Part shown: piece by piece, positions 26,228 to 35,290 of the stretch | How the letters are laid out: the number at the start of each line of letters is the position of its first letter | Position numbering within the stretch: position 1 is the stretch's first letter | From: CAZWHE01 sp964633825 | GTDB taxonomy: Bacteria; Planctomycetota; B15-G4; CAYZWU01 | NCBI GenBank assembly: GCA_964633825.1 | Contig: CAZWHE010000022.1 | Span: 1-36,779, forward strand | Reading direction: 5' to 3' | DNA: 36,779 nucleotides | Notes under the pieces: generated by a model | Databases searched by the model: none | Told to the model about the DNA's origin: nothing | The model's input: only the letters and a program-made list of their open reading frames with translations | Translations under genes and position numbers: made by a program

Positions 26228-29185
26228 ATGCGAACCCCAAATCTGATCCTCCTCTTGGGCGGTCTGGCCGCGGTTGCGGCTCTTCTCGTTGCGGCGGGTA
26301 TTCTTTTTTTCGATGAGAAGGATCTCGCCGGCTCTTCGGAGAAGGACGGGCGGATCCATGCCGCTGCATTCGAGGAAGACGCTCTGACGATCGAACGGTC
26401 CGCCCGGTCCTTGGCGGAATCTTTGCCCCTTTTCCGAGAGGAAGGAGAGCCGCTCCCGGCCAGGGAGGCGCTGCCGGCGTCTTTCCTGACTTCCTTCGTC
26501 AGGGGGACTGTCGAGACCAAAAGCGCCGAGCCTCTCTCCGGCGCAGTGCTGTCGATCGGTCCCGCCCTTCCCGAGCCGATTCGCGACGCCCTCCCGGGCG
26601 GAGATTACACGGCGAAATCCCGGTCCGGGTTGGATGGACGGTTCGAAATTCCTCTTCCCGCCCACGGGGCCTTCAGCATGAATGTGGAGAAGGACGGGTG
26701 CGCTTCGTTCTTTATCGACCTCGTTCTTCCCGGCGATGATCTTCGCATTGTTCTCGAAAGGGGCATCGTTCTTACGGGAACGGTCCGTGACGAGGAGACG
26801 GGGGATCCCGTTGTGAACGCCCGGGTCATGGGGCGCCGCCATATTCAGGTTTTCGAGGCCGTGACCGATGAGGACGGTTGTTTTTCCCTTGCCGGCCTGC
26901 CCGAGGGATTCCTCGCGATCGAGGTCTTCCACGAAGAGTACGAGCTGGTCCGGATGGACGGCGTCAGAATCGAAGAGGACGCCCACAACACGGTTGAGCT
27001 CGAAATGCCGCCGGGACGCCCCCTCGGCGGACGCGTGCTCGCTCTCGACACGCGCATGCCCCTGTCCGGGGCCGAGGTCGTTTATACGATCGGGTTTCGC
27101 GGCCGGGAAGAGCGCGAAGAGATCGTTCGCCTCGAAACGGCCGCCGATGAAGAGGGGGAGTTTCTGTTCGAGTCGGTTTCGTTGAGAGGCTTCCGGCTTG
27201 TGGCGTCCGCCGAGGGATATTCTCCCGCCCGCCCCGAACCGCACGACCCGTTCGAACCACGAAGGGGCGGTTCGGGCACGCTCTTTCTCGATATCTATCT
27301 GAAAAAGGAGAGCGCTGTTTCGGGAACGGTTTTCGACCCGGACGGGGACCCCGTCGGCGGAGCTTCGGTTACACTCCTCGCTTCCGAGAGATCTGGCGGA
27401 ACAATCCCCCGGACGGTGACGGACAGCAAAGGTTTTTTCAGCATCGCGGGCCTCGAAGGGAACGTTCCTTTTGTTCTTGCGGCTTCCTCTTCCGGCTTCG
27501 GCCCGGCGCGCAGCGACGGTTTCATGGCCGCCGAGGGCGAAGCGATCGAGGATGTGGTCATCCGTTTTCAGCGCCCGTCGGAAATCAAAGGGATCGTGCT
27601 CGGCCCCGACAAACAGCCCTTTCAGGGGGCGCGCATCACCATCGACGGGATGAAAGGTTTTCTCGTCAGGTTCGGAGACACATTCCCTCTTGCTCTATCC
27701 GATGAGCAGGGCCGGTTCGGTTTTCCCGGGCTCGTTGAGGGAGAATACAAAATCGCGGCGGGCAGGGACAATTTCCGCAGCCCCGAGCTTCAGGTTTTTC
27801 TGCAGGAAGGAGAGGAGTACGAGGCGATTCTTCAGCTCGAGGACGGGCTGATCCTGCAGGGCAGGGTCGTTGACCTCGCCGGCGATCCTCTCGACGATGT
27901 GCTTGTCAGCGCAGTTGAATCCACGCGCGAACACGATCGGGGCGCGGTCTCGGCCGTGAAGAAGAACCGTTCAACCTCGGACGGCAAATCGTCCCGACGC
28001 GGCGGTTCCGGGAGACGCGCCTCGAAAGAACGCGCGAGCGAGAGGATCAAGCGCTCCCTGCGGGACTCGGAGAAGAGGCGCGCTCCCGGCGAGTTCGACC
28101 TTGTTAGAAGACACGGCCTCTCCCGGTGGCGCGGAAACGCGCGCTCCGACGAAGAGGGGAGGTTCCGGCTTTCCGGGCTGAACCGGGACGACGTTCTTCT
28201 TCTCACTTTCAGGCGTTTCGGCTACGGCCTCGAGGTCATGGCCGATGTTTCACCTTCGGGAGGCGAGGTGACGGCCGTTATGGCGCCCGAAGTCGTTCTG
28301 CAGGGACGGGTCATCGATTTTGCATCTTCGGCGCCCGTCGAGAGATTCCGTGTCGAGTGGGTCGCCGTGACGGGCGATTCCAGGAGCACCGACGATATTC
28401 TCAAGGACAAAGGCGCTCTGAGGGGAAAAACCGGATCACGCACATTCCACTCCCCGGACGGAACGTTTCTCATCGAAAGAATGGAGCCGGGCGAGATCAT
28501 CATGAGGGTTTCGGGAAAAGGATACAGAACCTGCGAAGCCCGGCGGATTGTCATTCCATCCCGCTATCCTCCTCCCTACCAGACTTTCAACCTCGAGAAG
28601 GGGGGCGCCATTCACGGCCGCCTCACGGCGGCCAACGGTTCTCCTGTCTCCAATGTCTCGGTCTACTTGAAAAAAGTCGTCAAGAAAAGGCTCGACGAAA
28701 ATGGATTCGGCGAAAAAGGGCTCGGCGAAAAGAAAAAGAAGAGAGGCAAAAAGAAGAAACCGCGCTTGCCTGTCAGGCAGAGCGATAAGAGGGGAAAGTT
28801 TTTCTTTCTCGATCTCGACGCCGGGGTTTACAGGCTCTGTGTGGGCGACCCGAACGAGCCCGTGAACAAGCCGGCCGATATCAAGCTGAGCCGAGGCCGC
28901 AACGCCTCGAAGACGATCATTCTGAGAGACCTCGGAGGCGTGGAGGTTCGTGTCCGGAGCAAGAGCGGCCTTTCGTGCAGGGCCGTGGTCGAGCTGGCGG
29001 GCGGCCCCGGGAAGAGCCGTCTTCGCGGCATGACCGGCAACCTCGGAACAGCAACGTTCCGCAATGTGCTTCCCGGCGAATACAGGCTGAATGTCCGCGC
29101 CAAGGGATTCCGGCCTTCTTCCCGGAAGGTGACGGTCAAGAAAAAGACCAAAGCCAAAGAAAAGGTCACTCTGAAGCCGAAGTGA
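26228..29185 (+). CDS. Large membrane-anchored protein with about nine carboxypeptidase-regulatory-like repeats and basic insertions
   Basis: A 985-residue protein with an N-terminal anchor (about 5-27: LILLLGGLAAVAALLVAAGIL). About nine beta-sandwich units follow (for example LTGTVRDEETGDPVVNARVM, VSGTVFDPDGDPVGGASV, IKGIVLGPDKQPFQGARI). The sixth unit is interrupted by about 60 strongly basic residues (rich in Arg, Lys and Ser), the eighth contains KKKKRGKKKK, and the protein ends in a Lys-rich tail. The other two paralogues lack such insertions. A role in binding polyanions (DNA, polysaccharide, teichoic-like polymers) is possible but inferred. ATG 26228 begins closest to the anchor; GTG 26198 would add ten residues; neither has a good ribosome site. 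Divergent from its paralogue. Confidence 0.75.
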   Translation: MRTPNLILLLGGLAAVAALLVAAGILFFDEKDLAGSSEKDGRIHAAAFEEDALTIERSARSLAESLPLFREEGEPLPAREALPASFLTSFVRGTVETKSAEPLSGAVLSIGPALPEPIRDALPGGDYTAKSRSGLDGRFEIPLPAHGAFSMNVEKDGCASFFIDLVLPGDDLRIVLERGIVLTGTVRDEETGDPVVNARVMGRRHIQVFEAVTDEDGCFSLAGLPEGFLAIEVFHEEYELVRMDGVRIEEDAHNTVELEMPPGRPLGGRVLALDTRMPLSGAEVVYTIGFRGREEREEIVRLETAADEEGEFLFESVSLRGFRLVASAEGYSPARPEPHDPFEPRRGGSGTLFLDIYLKKESAVSGTVFDPDGDPVGGASVTLLASERSGGTIPRTVTDSKGFFSIAGLEGNVPFVLAASSSGFGPARSDGFMAAEGEAIEDVVIRFQRPSEIKGIVLGPDKQPFQGARITIDGMKGFLVRFGDTFPLALSDEQGRFGFPGLVEGEYKIAAGRDNFRSPELQVFLQEGEEYEAILQLEDGLILQGRVVDLAGDPLDDVLVSAVESTREHDRGAVSAVKKNRSTSDGKSSRRGGSGRRASKERASERIKRSLRDSEKRRAPGEFDLVRRHGLSRWRGNARSDEEGRFRLSGLNRDDVLLLTFRRFGYGLEVMADVSPSGGEVTAVMAPEVVLQGRVIDFASSAPVERFRVEWVAVTGDSRSTDDILKDKGALRGKTGSRTFHSPDGTFLIERMEPGEIIMRVSGKGYRTCEARRIVIPSRYPPPYQTFNLEKGGAIHGRLTAANGSPVSNVSVYLKKVVKKRLDENGFGEKGLGEKKKKRGKKKKPRLPVRQSDKRGKFFFLDLDAGVYRLCVGDPNEPVNKPADIKLSRGRNASKTIILRDLGGVEVRVRSKSGLSCRAVVELAGGPGKSRLRGMTGNLGTATFRNVLPGEYRLNVRAKGFRPSSRKVTVKKKTKAKEKVTLKPK

Positions 29186-29284
29186 TCCTTTTCCAAAGAA
29201 TTGTGGTTACACTCCCCCCTCTATTCCGCTAACTCAACTGAAGAGAGACGTGATCAGGCGGCCTGGTGTTTCTCGCCTACACCT

Positions 29285-29307
29285 TTCGGGCGCTGTCAGA
29301 GCCCGAA
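29285..29307 (+). other. Small hairpin in the gap before the three-repeat gene
   Basis: TTCGGGC-N9-GCCCGAA, a 7-bp perfect stem without a T-run. It may be a leader hairpin or a remnant terminator of the preceding gene. The surrounding 193-base gap has no gene; no clear promoter was found there. Confidence 0.3.
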
Positions 29308-29378
29308 GGGACATGTTGGCATTGTTGTTGCAAGTACTGCGGTCCAATGAGAGATACCGGTCTGTCTGGAGGGCGATC

Positions 29379-30377
29379 ATGAAATCCCGAACGATTGTTA
29401 TCCCCCTGGTTGTCTTGACTCTTTCAGCTCTTGTTTTTCCCTCCCTCCTTTTTTCCCGATCGGAAGTTTCCATGGAGGCCGCGGTCTCCATCGGGCCTTA
29501 CGACTTGAACCGGGATCTCGAGGTGGTTATTCCCGGCCGGATGACGTGGCGCGTGCTGCCGAGGTATACGGGAATCAACGAACAGGGAGAGCGGTTTCTG
29601 AACGGGCCGGTCGTTCTCGCCGCCGAAGATCCCCAAAACGGTTTCAGGCCGGTCGTCGTCACGATGAACGACGAAGCCGTCATCGAGCTCGTTGTCAAGC
29701 TTCAGTCCCTCGTCTTGAAAAAAGCGGCTCATGAAGAGAGCCGCCGGGAATGGGCCATGGATTTCACCATAGGAACCCGGGCCTACGTTCTCGACGAATG
29801 GGGCTGCGCCGCTCTTTCTTCTTCCCTCTCCTGGCTCGTTCTTTCCCGGTATGTTCATGTGGATGAGAAGGGCGAGCATGTGGACGACCGAATCACACTT
29901 GTCCTCAACGACGAATCGAAAGCCTTCCATCCCGTTGTCGCCCGGATGGGTCTGCCCGTGGCCGGCCGGCTGCTGGAAGACCTCAAGAGGATTCTTGCAC
30001 GGAGAGGCTCCCCGAAAGGACAGGGAAGCTTTGGCGTGTACGGATTGAGCCGATGCGATACAATCGACATTCCGCGGCAGGGCCAGTGGATCGTCCTGCC
30101 CCTTTCTGCGGGCTTGGACGAAAAAGGTCAGCCCGCCGCAGACAAACGGATCACCCTCATTGTGGATGAGCCCGGGAATAATTTCGGACCGATCGTTGTC
30201 AGAATGGATGTTTCCGTGGCCAGGCAGCTTCTCATCGATCTCGACAGAACGCTGCCTGATCGATCCGCCGACAAAGTCGAAGACGCCGACAAAGTCGAAG
30301 ACGCCGACAAAGTCGAAGACGCCGACAAAGTCGAAACCGAAAACAAAGATCAACAAGCCCCGGAGCTTAAAGAGTAG
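29379..30377 (+). CDS. Exported protein with three copies of an unnamed ~78-residue domain
   Basis: A 332-residue protein with a signal peptide (about 1-26: MKSRTIVIPLVVLTLSALVF...). Three diverged copies of one domain follow at about 38-115, 131-208 and 218-293. Each copy has a (W)x(V/L)LxR or PLS strand, an (N/D)EQGE or DEKG turn, a D(E/P)xxxxFxPVV block, and a helix ending near LVVKLQSLV/LLEDLKRIL/LLIDLDRTL. The domain was not recognised as a known family. The C-terminus has four imperfect copies of DADKVE, encoded by an 18-bp tandem DNA repeat. ATG at 29379 follows GGAGGG at 7 bases. Its stop abuts the ATG of the next gene (TAGATG), so the two products are probably made together and may form a complex outside the cytoplasm. 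Confidence 0.72.
   Translation: MKSRTIVIPLVVLTLSALVFPSLLFSRSEVSMEAAVSIGPYDLNRDLEVVIPGRMTWRVLPRYTGINEQGERFLNGPVVLAAEDPQNGFRPVVVTMNDEAVIELVVKLQSLVLKKAAHEESRREWAMDFTIGTRAYVLDEWGCAALSSSLSWLVLSRYVHVDEKGEHVDDRITLVLNDESKAFHPVVARMGLPVAGRLLEDLKRILARRGSPKGQGSFGVYGLSRCDTIDIPRQGQWIVLPLSAGLDEKGQPAADKRITLIVDEPGNNFGPIVVRMDVSVARQLLIDLDRTLPDRSADKVEDADKVEDADKVEDADKVETENKDQQAPELKE
30267..30338 (+). repeat. 18-bp tandem repeat encoding DADKVE units
   Basis: Three exact copies of gccgacaaagtcgaagac (30267-30284, 30285-30302, 30303-30320) and a fourth with changes at its end (30321-30338). The length keeps the frame, so copy-number change would lengthen or shorten the acidic C-terminal tail by six residues. Confidence 0.9.
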
Positions 30378-33300
30378 ATGCCTTTTTTTCTTCCCTTCAT
30401 CCTGCTGCTGAGCCTCATCGCGATTCCGGCCGGATCCGACTATGCCGAGCGGCACCTCGCAGCGGCGAGCGCCCACCGGGATGCGGGCCGGCTCGACGAA
30501 TCCTACGCCGAGTTTTACAAGGTTCTCGAGCGCGACCACGAGAGCCTCGACGCCATGGCCGGTCTCGTGGAGATCGCCCGCTTGAGGGGGGATGGCGACG
30601 AAGAGATCTACTTCCTCCACAGGTTTATCGATACGGCGTCCCGGGTTCAGAGCCTTCCTTCCCGGTTCCGGGGAACGCTCAAACAATTCAATCGCGACCT
30701 GAAGGAGAAAGATTCCAGCCTCGGCAAGGTGGCCGGCTACAGACGCGCGCACCTGCGCCGCCTTCTCGCACTGGGAAAGGAACACCTGAAGCGCGGCCGC
30801 TTTCACATGGCAAAGCTCGTTTTCGCCGAGATCACCCACCTCGATCCCGGGAGCGAGGAGGCGATGGAAGCCTCGCGCCGGATCGAGACGGAGGGCGGGA
30901 ACGAGCTGGCCGTCGAAAAACCCTACAGCGGTGATTTCTACAACGGCATGACCCGGGAGCAGATCGCGAAACTGAACGCCGGGCACGACACATGGGAGAA
31001 AGCGTTCAAGGAGAAGACCGAGAACTACACGATCATCACCGACGCCGGGTACGACGTGCTCATGGTGGCTTCCCTGGCCCTGGAACAACTCAACCACTTT
31101 TACAGGGTCTTCTACCGCTACAAGGTGGAGGGGGGCGGCACCCCGCATATTCAGGTCAGAATTTACAGGGATCGCGACGAGTTCATGAGAATCGGAAACC
31201 CGCCGACCGACTGGGCGGGGGGGTATTACAACGGGAGCGCCGTCGTCACATACGATCCGCGGTCGCGCGGGCCCGAGCTCGCCGGGGACGATCGTTCCAT
31301 TCAGGAACCGTCCCGTTCGCTCAGGGGAATGATCCAGACCCTGGCCCACGAAGCGAGCCACCAGTTCGTCGACATCGCGGCCGGATCGGGCCTGCCGGGA
31401 TGGCTGAACGAGGGGCTCGCCTCCTTTTTCGAGGGGACGCGCCTCCTGTCCAACGGCAGGATCGAGTGGAACCTCGTGGCGCCGCACCGCCTCCTGCCCC
31501 TCGTGGAATCCCTCGACTCGGAGGATCCTCCCGATCTCGCCAAGATCATCGACTGCGACGTGAAGGACTACAGGATCTTCTATCCCTACGGCTGGGGTCT
31601 CGTTTACTTCCTCTACAACTACGAGGACGAGAACGGCGAGTACGTCTACAGGGATATCCTGCATGAGTATCGGTCCTCTTACGTGGGCGGGATAAGCCAC
31701 CTGGAAAGGTTCAGGGAATACATCATCGACAAGCCGGCGCGCGAGGGAGTCGAAACGATCGAGGACTTCGCCGCTCTCTTCGATTCCTTCATCCACAGGG
31801 TGAAGAACGAGTACGTGGGCAAGGCCGAGGTGGGCAGAGAGTACGCCGCCCGCGCCGCCGCCTTTCTCGAAAACGAGGACCTGGAAAAGGCGAAGCTCTT
31901 TTACGAAAAAGCGCTGAGAAAACTCCCCGACGACCCCGAAATCCTCTGGGAACTGGCGAATGTTTTCAGGGATCTGGGGGAGAATGACCGGGCAGCCGGC
32001 ACCTATCAGATCTTTCTCAATGCCGCCGAGTTCCACGGGATCGGCGACGATCCCCGGATCGCGGAAGCGCGGGCCCGTATCGAGGAGCTCGACCCCCTTG
32101 CCGGACGCTTCAATAAGATCCGGGAACAGTTCGAATCGGATATTCTCTACGTCGCTGAAAAATACAGGGAAGGGAAACACTTCCTCATGGCCCTGAAGAC
32201 GGCGCGGGAGCTGGCCGTGGCCGACAACCCTTCTCTCCTCGCCCGCGATTTCTACCTCGATGTGGAGGAAGAGAGCGGGAAGACGCTCGAGCTCTGGCGG
32301 GTCGCTTTCAACGAGAACGATCTCGAGGGATGGCACGGCGAGGAGGTGACGAAACAGTTCCGCGTGGAGGGCGACGTTCTCGTGGGTGTCGTGACCGACG
32401 CCGACCTGTCTTCGGCCCTGAAAAAGAGACAGGCCACGACCACGGGAAGCTCGAAAGAGAGAAAGAAGCTGATCCCCTACAAGAACTTCTTCCTCGAAAG
32501 AGAGATCCTGGGAGATTATTCCCTTCAGGCCGAGGTGCGCGCGCCAACGGGGTGCGACCTCTACGGGCTCTGTTTCGGCGTGAAGGGCAACGATTTCTTT
32601 CAGGCCGTTCTCCTGAAAGGGGACGGAAATCTCGACATATCAACCTTCGACGGGGGATGGTCGATCCGGCGGCATATCGCGATCTACACCGATCCCACAA
32701 AATGGAACAGGCTGCGCATCGACGTGAGGGGGCACCTGCTCAAGGTCTATTTCGCCGGCGAGCTCCTCGAGGAGCTCGAATTCGAAAATCCCGCAGAGCT
32801 GAGGGGCGACATGGGCATTCTCGTCGGCCGGGGCCGCGCCGAGTATCGCGATGTCAAATATTTGGAAAGGAACTGGCGCCTGCCGTCCTGCAGGATCCGC
32901 CGGGATTTTGCTTCTTCCTTCACCGTGGCGAAGCCCGAGCGGGCTCCGGCGAAAAGCGTCTACTATCGCGGGAAACATCCGCCTTCTCTGACCATCTCTT
33001 CCTGGCGCGGCCGGGAACCGGTGACCCTCGACGGTCTCCTCGGAAAGGTCGTCGTCCTTGCATTCTGGACCACTTACCAGGAAGTCAGTGTTCCCACCCT
33101 GCCTCTTTTCAAACAGATCGGCCGCGATTACAACGGCATCGATGTGGAGCTCATCGTCATTTCGAATGACAAGGCGGGCGAGCTCGAAAAGTACATCGAG
33201 AAACACAAGGTGAGCCTGCCCATTGTCCTCGACAAGAGGGACCACACGACTTTTCTCGACTATGCCGTCGACAAGGTGGAGCTTCCCCACGTCAAGCTCA

Positions 33301-34112
33301 TCGATCCAACGGGCAGAGTCGTTTGGGAGGGAAACCCCGATTGGAACGAAAGGCAGGGATCCTATCTGGACCAGCCGCTGAAGGAGCTTGTCGTCTCTTT
33401 CAAATTGAGTGAGGTCGCCGAGCACCGCTTGGAGTTTCCGCGGGCGCGCAAAGCGCTGAGCGAGGGCCGGTACGGCGAGGCTTTCGAGGTCTACCGCAGG
33501 TTCCAGGGGATGAACGCCGCTCTGCCCGATGTGCGCTTTGCTCAGAATGAACTGGACAGGATCCGAAAGGCGTCGCGCGCCTGCCTCGATCTCGCCCGCG
33601 ATTACGTAAAGGAAGGCAATTTCCTCGGCGCCATGAATCTCCTCGAGACGATCAAAACCGAGTTCAGCGAGCTTCCCGAAGGGATCGCCGCCCGGGCCGA
33701 GATCAAGGCTCTTAAAAATGAAATGCTCTACAGAGACTGCCAGCAGGTGGAGTTCCGGATCGAATCGGCCCTGGAGGCTTATAATGGCGGAGATTCGGAA
33801 AAATTCCGCAGCCGGCTGTCCAAGGTCAGAGAGCGCCTCGAGAGAGTGGTTGCAATAGAAGAATCCTGTCTCCGATCGATCGAATACCGCTTGATCCATG
33901 ACTGGCTTGCCGGCGGCATGAAGGCAGAGGTCGATTTCATTGCGAAGCTGAAAACATTTCGGAAAATCCGGGCCGCCATCGAGGAGATCAGGGAGCGGAA
34001 AGCCGCGACACGTCTGAAAGAAGCTCTGCGCCTGGCCACCGAGATCGAGCCCCTCGTCTGCGGCACCCCTTTTGAGTCCGATCGGTTTTCTCAGCTCTTC
34101 AAAGCTCCTTGA
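30378..34112 (+). CDS. Exported mosaic protein: TPR, peptidase-MA-like (DUF1570-type), DUF1080-like and cysteine-less thioredoxin-like domains
   Basis: A 1,244-residue protein. Residues 1-19 are a signal peptide; about 22-165 form TPR-like helices. Residues about 190-480 resemble a gluzincin of the peptidase-MA/DUF1570 kind: LAHEASHQF gives His324, Glu325 and His328, and WLNEGLASFFE gives Glu345, so all zinc and catalytic positions are present. Another helical TPR-like part follows to about 560. Residues about 637-824 match a DUF1080-like concanavalin fold (NDLEGWHGEE ... YRDVKYLERN). Residues about 877-1010 resemble TlpA/AhpC-type thioredoxin folds, but the usual WCxxC is FWTTYQEVS, without cysteines. 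The rest is helical. The start directly follows the upstream stop. It may be a periplasmic protein-binding protease; substrate unknown. Confidence 0.75.
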   Translation: MPFFLPFILLLSLIAIPAGSDYAERHLAAASAHRDAGRLDESYAEFYKVLERDHESLDAMAGLVEIARLRGDGDEEIYFLHRFIDTASRVQSLPSRFRGTLKQFNRDLKEKDSSLGKVAGYRRAHLRRLLALGKEHLKRGRFHMAKLVFAEITHLDPGSEEAMEASRRIETEGGNELAVEKPYSGDFYNGMTREQIAKLNAGHDTWEKAFKEKTENYTIITDAGYDVLMVASLALEQLNHFYRVFYRYKVEGGGTPHIQVRIYRDRDEFMRIGNPPTDWAGGYYNGSAVVTYDPRSRGPELAGDDRSIQEPSRSLRGMIQTLAHEASHQFVDIAAGSGLPGWLNEGLASFFEGTRLLSNGRIEWNLVAPHRLLPLVESLDSEDPPDLAKIIDCDVKDYRIFYPYGWGLVYFLYNYEDENGEYVYRDILHEYRSSYVGGISHLERFREYIIDKPAREGVETIEDFAALFDSFIHRVKNEYVGKAEVGREYAARAAAFLENEDLEKAKLFYEKALRKLPDDPEILWELANVFRDLGENDRAAGTYQIFLNAAEFHGIGDDPRIAEARARIEELDPLAGRFNKIREQFESDILYVAEKYREGKHFLMALKTARELAVADNPSLLARDFYLDVEEESGKTLELWRVAFNENDLEGWHGEEVTKQFRVEGDVLVGVVTDADLSSALKKRQATTTGSSKERKKLIPYKNFFLEREILGDYSLQAEVRAPTGCDLYGLCFGVKGNDFFQAVLLKGDGNLDISTFDGGWSIRRHIAIYTDPTKWNRLRIDVRGHLLKVYFAGELLEELEFENPAELRGDMGILVGRGRAEYRDVKYLERNWRLPSCRIRRDFASSFTVAKPERAPAKSVYYRGKHPPSLTISSWRGREPVTLDGLLGKVVVLAFWTTYQEVSVPTLPLFKQIGRDYNGIDVELIVISNDKAGELEKYIEKHKVSLPIVLDKRDHTTFLDYAVDKVELPHVKLIDPTGRVVWEGNPDWNERQGSYLDQPLKELVVSFKLSEVAEHRLEFPRARKALSEGRYGEAFEVYRRFQGMNAALPDVRFAQNELDRIRKASRACLDLARDYVKEGNFLGAMNLLETIKTEFSELPEGIAARAEIKALKNEMLYRDCQQVEFRIESALEAYNGGDSEKFRSRLSKVRERLERVVAIEESCLRSIEYRLIHDWLAGGMKAEVDFIAKLKTFRKIRAAIEEIRERKAATRLKEALRLATEIEPLVCGTPFESDRFSQLFKAP

Positions 34113-34733
34113 TCAAACAAGGGGAACGAAGCGGACGTCATAAAGGGCTTTGGTTTTGAAACGCTCTTTTTTCCGCGTTATCGACTTGAGGACCTGGGTC
34201 AATCTCCCCACGGGGACCATCAGCCTTCCGCCCTCTTTGAGCTGTTTCGCAAGACCAACGGGGTCCTCTTCCGGGGCGGCCGTGACGATGATCCCGTCGA
34301 AGGGGGCTTCTTCGGGCCACCCCCCGCGGCCGTCGCCGATCCGAAAAGAGATGTTTCCGTATCCCAGGGCGGTCAGTCGTTTCTGCGCCGCCAGCCCGAG
34401 GCTTTCCACTATTTCGATCGTATAGACCCTGTCTGCGAGCTCGGCCAGCACGGCGGTCTGGTATCCCGAGCCCGTTCCGATTTCGAGGATCCGCTCCTTT
34501 CCGCTGAGCTTCAGATGATCGGTCATGCTGGCCACGATAAAGGGCTGGGAGATGGTCTGGCCGTGGCCGATGGAGAGAGGGCCGTCGTCCCAGGCGCGGG
34601 CGAGGTCGGCGGGGAGGACGAACTCGTGGCGCGGAACCTTCCTCAACACGGCGAGAAGACGGGGGTCCTTGATGCCGCGTGATTCGATCTGGGTCCTGAC
34701 CATTTCGTGCAGTTTGTTCGAGTGGGTCGCCAT
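34113..34733 (-). CDS. pcm: Protein-L-isoaspartate O-methyltransferase
   Basis: A 206-residue SAM-dependent methyltransferase that starts repair of isoaspartyl residues in damaged proteins. Hallmarks are the N-terminal RGIKDPRLLAVLRKVPRHEFV, GHGQTISQPFIVA (57-69) at the active site, and the SAM motif LEIGTGSGYQTAVLAE (83-98). Full length for the family. AAGGA lies 9 bases before the ATG. Its stop is immediately next to the stop of the convergent mosaic-protein gene, with no spacer, so neither transcript has its own terminator there. It is the last gene of the minus-strand set that begins beyond the right edge. Confidence 0.95.
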   Translation of the reverse strand: MATHSNKLHEMVRTQIESRGIKDPRLLAVLRKVPRHEFVLPADLARAWDDGPLSIGHGQTISQPFIVASMTDHLKLSGKERILEIGTGSGYQTAVLAELADRVYTIEIVESLGLAAQKRLTALGYGNISFRIGDGRGGWPEEAPFDGIIVTAAPEEDPVGLAKQLKEGGRLMVPVGRLTQVLKSITRKKERFKTKALYDVRFVPLV

Positions 34734-34766
34734 ACTATGAGTTCCTTATGGCAAAGCACCCTTTGT

Positions 34767-35222
34767 TTACCGCGGCTGTGTGGTCCAGTCGAAACCGATT
34801 GACGGATCGTTGTATGGTATTCTCTCTTCATCGGGATTGTCGGGGTTGTACGATTCGGTGGTGTGGTAGAAGAGGCAGGCCGGATCCGACCCGAGAACAC
34901 GGTAACCATGAGCCACTCCGGGCGGAATCGAGAGGAGCCTGGGTGCTCTCTCACCCATGATGAACTGACCGGTCTCTCCAAATGTGGGGGATCCCTCGCG
35001 AAGATCGTGGAGTACGACCTGGGCCATTCCCCGGCAGAAATACCAGATATCGGTCTGTTTTTCATGCCTGTGGAAGGCCTTGATGACCCCGGGATAGGCT
35101 TCCGTGTAAGTGGTCTGCTTGATCCTGTCGAAAAGCGGGCTCCCGTCCTTGAGCACCTCCACGAGAAGCCCGCGGTCATCGGTGTGAATCTTCAGTTCCT
35201 CGATCTTGACCCCGTCAATCAT
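34767..35222 (-). CDS. RmlC-like cupin sugar epimerase/isomerase
   Basis: A 151-residue single-domain cupin related to dTDP-4-dehydrorhamnose 3,5-epimerase. Conserved parts are the N-terminal HTDDRGLLVEVL, YPGVIKAFHRHEKQTDIWYF with His51 in the place of the catalytic histidine, and SIPPGVAHGYRVLG. The family is normally 170-190 residues; this short type lacks the last part and includes enzymes of uncertain substrate (3,5-epimerases, 3,4-ketoisomerases, cupins of polysaccharide loci). GGGAGAG precedes the ATG at 7 bases. It lies with an SDR epimerase and PAP2 protein, suggesting sugar-nucleotide or surface-glycan work. Confidence 0.8.
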   Translation of the reverse strand: MIDGVKIEELKIHTDDRGLLVEVLKDGSPLFDRIKQTTYTEAYPGVIKAFHRHEKQTDIWYFCRGMAQVVLHDLREGSPTFGETGQFIMGERAPRLLSIPPGVAHGYRVLGSDPACLFYHTTESYNPDNPDEERIPYNDPSIGFDWTTQPR

Positions 35223-35290
35223 GGTTTGTCTCTCCCGAAGCGGACAGTGTCGGACCCGGCGGTCCAGGATTGCTTATTTCCCTGACCGGG

